DNA from: Clusia tigrina
Taxonomy: Eukaryota > Arthropoda > Insecta > Diptera > Clusiidae
Direction: 5' to 3'
Length of the DNA: 64,000 bases
NCBI GenBank assembly: GCA_920105625.2
Contig: OV050033.1
Coordinates: 126,851,821-126,915,820 of the forward strand
Under the pieces are notes generated by a model, which was given only the letters and a program-made list of their open reading frames with translations, was not told the DNA's origin and made no database searches. The stretch's first letter is position 1, and each line of letters starts with the position of its first letter. The translations under genes were made by a program, and so were the position numbers. This document shows, piece by piece, positions 60,846 through 64,000 of this stretch.

Positions 60846-63061
60846 TGACCGGATTTGGCAACTTTAAGTGGAACAATTTGTCTAAATCATATCGTGATAA
60901 AAATCAATTCTAGACCAATTCTCAAGTCTGACAGCAAAGGTCATCAATTTATAAAACAATGTGGAACATTCATAATAATTTTAACACATCTATTGTGTTA
61001 AGAATAACGCCAGTCCCTAGGCTTTATTTATTTTGCGCTCCTGTACTCTCCGCCAATGAATTTTCTATGACCCATTAAAGTAAAAATTTCCCACCCTCCT
61101 TTTTTGGTATGTTCCTGCGCAGTCTCTCTGCCAACGTTCGGCACAGCAATTGAAACGACTCACGTAACTGGAGCTGGGTCTGTTGCTGCAAGAATAATAA
61201 GCTGCTCCTGTGGCATGAATTGCCGACTTTCTCACATGAAAAATTCACAAGCTTTATACGAAGGCGATAGTAGTGAATCGATGAAAAAGTGGATAGGTAA
61301 AAAGCTCCCAGAAAAGTACCAAAAGAGCCAAGATAACATATAATTAAAACCAATATTATTGTTAATTAGAATAAAAAACCAATTTTAATAATTTTATATC
61401 AGTCATCTCTAGACAGGACTTGAACTTTCAACTACACTGAATTTATGATTCTCATGCATCCTTCTAATTTGTAAGGAAATATGATCTCTTTCCCCGATAT
61501 AACGTTTGGAAGCCATAAGTCGGTTTATTGCCGGTCAATCTTTGGTATTGTAACAATGTCCAAACTCAACGCTATGAACTTAGAACCCACTTTACCCACT
61601 CCAGCTTCTAGTACACTCCCCACAATTGAAGCCCAATCTGTGAGAAATATGAACAGCTCGTAGGATTTAAGCCCTGACCCACAAATGGATCAACGAAACA
61701 AAAAGTCTGCGTCCTTCATCAAACGTGTTGGCAACATGCAGCAGCCACAGTTAATAACAATATTCAACTAGTCAAGCATTGGGGGCAGGCATCGAAGCCA
61801 TCTGATAGCATTAAATGCAACGAAGTGTCACGTGGGTGTGGGTGACTCTTTCAACAGCTGCAACGCTACGCCGTCTTTTGTGATTGGACGTTAAGGCGCT
61901 TTGCAAAGGCAAATCTAGCTGCAAACTGCCGCTTGCAATGACAAATGTTGCAGACTGCTGCTGCGGCGGAGTCTGTGTCTGCGGTCGCTACTGTGTCAGC
62001 GGCCCAGCCCTTGAGTGCGCCAGACACGCTTTCGTCACTGTGGTGTGACGCTGACGGCAGTTTTCGGCAATTTTTGTGATTTCTGTAAAGGTTTTCTCTT
62101 TTGTGTTGCTGCAGCTGCAATCTTCGCATCTCGTGGCAGCTTTTGTCTCCTCTTTCTATGTGACTGTGTACAAAAATGAATCATGAATTTAAAATTTCGT
62201 GATTCTCTTTGTTCTTTTTTTTTGTTGCTTCTTTGCACAACTTTAAGTGGCGCTTTTATTATTTCAAACTAAACTTTTCGAAATTGCTTGCTTAGTGCAT
62301 AAGCAACTGATTTATTGGGGGCTCAGATTTATCCTTTGTGTAACTTAGATTGCAGTGAGTCTATTGGAACTCACGTTGCGTATGAGTACCGCCAATTAGC
62401 AGGCATATTCATGATACAATTGTTGGTGACAGTCGTGACTTCTGTCATCCATTGTGCTTGGTGTCTTTTGGTACTCAATTAGTCAAAGTATTCTGCTTGA
62501 ATGGATAACACGATGCTACTTGTTTTTGTCATAATAAAGTGAGCTGTGATAAGGAAAACATCTCTCTGAAAAGAGATCTGTTTCAAATATATGCAAAATA
62601 TTCCTCATACTCTTCATGGAAATACTTGTAAGGGTCTGAAGATATAAAACATAAAATATATACATATGTATATGTGTATATATTGGATATTATTTATATG
62701 TGATCTTTCCTACTGGAATTACCCCGTGGCCTCCTTTTTAAAACCAAAAAAGTTGAGCCAAACAAACTAGAAAAGTTGACCCAAAAAATCTGGAAAATTT
62801 GACCCCAGATTTTCCAATGCATTTCCTGAGCTATCATACATAATTCGTTTAGCTTATATGGATCATTTCAGGGATATGAAACCTCCTTTTCCTTTATATG
62901 TAACTGTAAAGATCTCATATAAAATACTCTCCCAGTGATATCCTTATTTAGAAAATAAAGTCCAATCAATTCTTAGAAGGTCTTTGCCAAACTTGTCCGG
63001 ATTATTAATGTTGTGCCAAAATAGTCTCATATGCATTTGTTATTAAATGTGAATAAAAGTT
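60846..63061. other. Non-coding stretch, nothing recognised
   Basis: No gene supported. Overlapping frames at 61075-61353 and 61866-62238 have no domain. An AT/ATGT-rich tract lies near 62650-62690. Confidence 0.45.
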
Positions 63062-63720
63062 TTATACTATAGGTAGGTAGGTACATAGGTTGAGCAGTCG
63101 CCAAAAAGGCACACTAAGGCCATGATTGACCCTTTGTAATACCGCATGAGACGCAGGTTCCAATCCCTTTAACAAGTCAGGCCATTTGGAGCTTTTTATG
63201 AAGCAGCTGATGGAGCGTATATTTTTATTTGGAATATCTCCCAAAGATTTCAGGAAGTGGTCACCCAAAAAGTGTATCTCCTTTTGGACAGCGCTGGACA
63301 GTACATTTCGGGTGTTCGATGCTTCTGCTCATCCATGCAACACCTGCAGAAGTCATTGGAAGCAATCCCCATACCATGAATACTGAGGGTCCAGTGACCC
63401 GTTAGGATACTTATGACGGTACCTATTCTTTGTCTATTTAGAGGCAATAGATCTTTTGAGCGCTTGGCGTTTGTTTCAGGCCTAGATACTGTAGCTGTTT
63501 TAGATCCTGTTCCTTCAGACCGGCATCTGTCCGCAGCGCCAAAGGATATTGTGTTAATTAGTAGCTTATATGTAGCAATGCAATTAACAAGGTTTGACCT
63601 AGCTGGCTGAATCGATCTTGTAGTGCCATCTCGTGCGAGTTCATCCGCTTTCCAGTTCCCTGAAATATTCCTGTGGCCAGAAACCCAGCTCAGATGCGCA
63701 GATATGCTGTAATAATTAGG
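63062..63720 (-). pseudogene. Decayed 3' end of a non-LTR ORF2, - strand
   Basis: On the - strand from about 63713: HLSWVSGHRNISGNWKADEL (end of RNase H), then VISILTGHWTLSIHGMGI, a knuckle DFCRCCMDEQ with degraded partners, SKRRYTFW, and SFIKSS-type C-terminal sequence. The 3' region has GTATTACAAAGGGTCAATCA and a TACC-repeat tail at 63073-63084. Protein order and 3' sequence match the + strand copy at 25327-26235, so these are two members of one family in opposite orientation. Confidence 0.8.
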
Positions 63721-63747
63721 AAAGTCCTTTTAAGAGCCCAAAGTGGT

Positions 63748-63839
63748 TAATGAAAAGACATCAATGAAAATCCAATAATTAAAGCCAATAAAGAAAAGTC
63801 ATTAGTGAGAAGTCATATACAACAAGACATAAATGAATC
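63748..63839. repeat. 14-bp repeat cluster, same theme as 13531-13760
   Basis: Degenerate units ATGAAAAGACATCA, AAGAAAAGTCATT and AGTGAGAAGTCATAT share the AGTGAAAAGTCATT theme of the 13.5-kb minisatellite. About six units are recognisable. Confidence 0.5.
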
Positions 63840-64000
63840 AGTTTTGTACTGATAAACATAGATCTAGTATGTATGGAGGGACCTCAAATAAAGCGGATAT
63901 AAATAAATGCTTGGTATTGAGGCAGTTCAGTTGTGACTTGGAAGCAGAATCGACTACAATGTTATAGAAATATAAATTAAACTTATTAAACTCTATTTCT

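Overview
The window looks like nuclear DNA of a higher fly (Brachycera). A tephritid fruit fly is my best guess. This rests on AT-rich intergenic DNA, an insect-type GMC oxidoreductase gene with one short intron, and abundant Jockey-, LOA- and I-type non-LTR retrotransposons. The family-level assignment is inference. There is no sign of bacterial operons, CRISPR arrays or rRNA, and I found no tRNA.

Only one convincing host gene is present: a two-exon GMC (glucose-methanol-choline) oxidoreductase on the + strand at 28833-30815. Its 96-bp intron is at 29127-29222 and a poly(A) signal follows at 30864. It sits in a transposon graveyard. Upstream (25.3-28.5 kb) are three decayed 3' ends of RNase H-bearing non-LTR elements. 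Downstream is a 92-bp dead-on-arrival insertion with target-site duplications, then two large retrotransposons.

The first large element (about 33980-39150, +) is LOA-like. It has an intact ORF1 whose stop overlaps the ORF2 start as TAATG. ORF2 (endonuclease, reverse transcriptase, RNase H, C-terminal zinc knuckle) is broken by a single -1 frame change exactly at an A-AAA-AAG heptamer. The second (46581-51310, +) is a full-length Jockey-clade element. It has intact ORF1 (three CCHC knuckles) and ORF2 (endonuclease and RT) overlapping by ATGA, a 24-A tail and an 8-bp target-site duplication, so it looks recent and potentially active. More remnants of RNase H-type elements lie at 40.0-41.2, 54.7-55.4 and 63.1-63.7 kb. 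Remnants of an RTE-like element lie at 52.1-52.7 kb and (3' tail only) 15.1 kb.

The first 25 kb and the gaps between transposons are non-coding as far as I can read, but rich in structure. There is a 745-bp inverted repeat pair (17370-18113 / 21195-21940) around a 3.1-kb spacer. There are also many degenerate minisatellites with units of 12, 14, 15, 19, 21, 24 and 31 bp, a roughly 115-bp unit array at 23.8 kb and a 190-bp duplication at 60.5 kb. One protein-like open segment of unknown nature lies on the - strand at 56561-56923.
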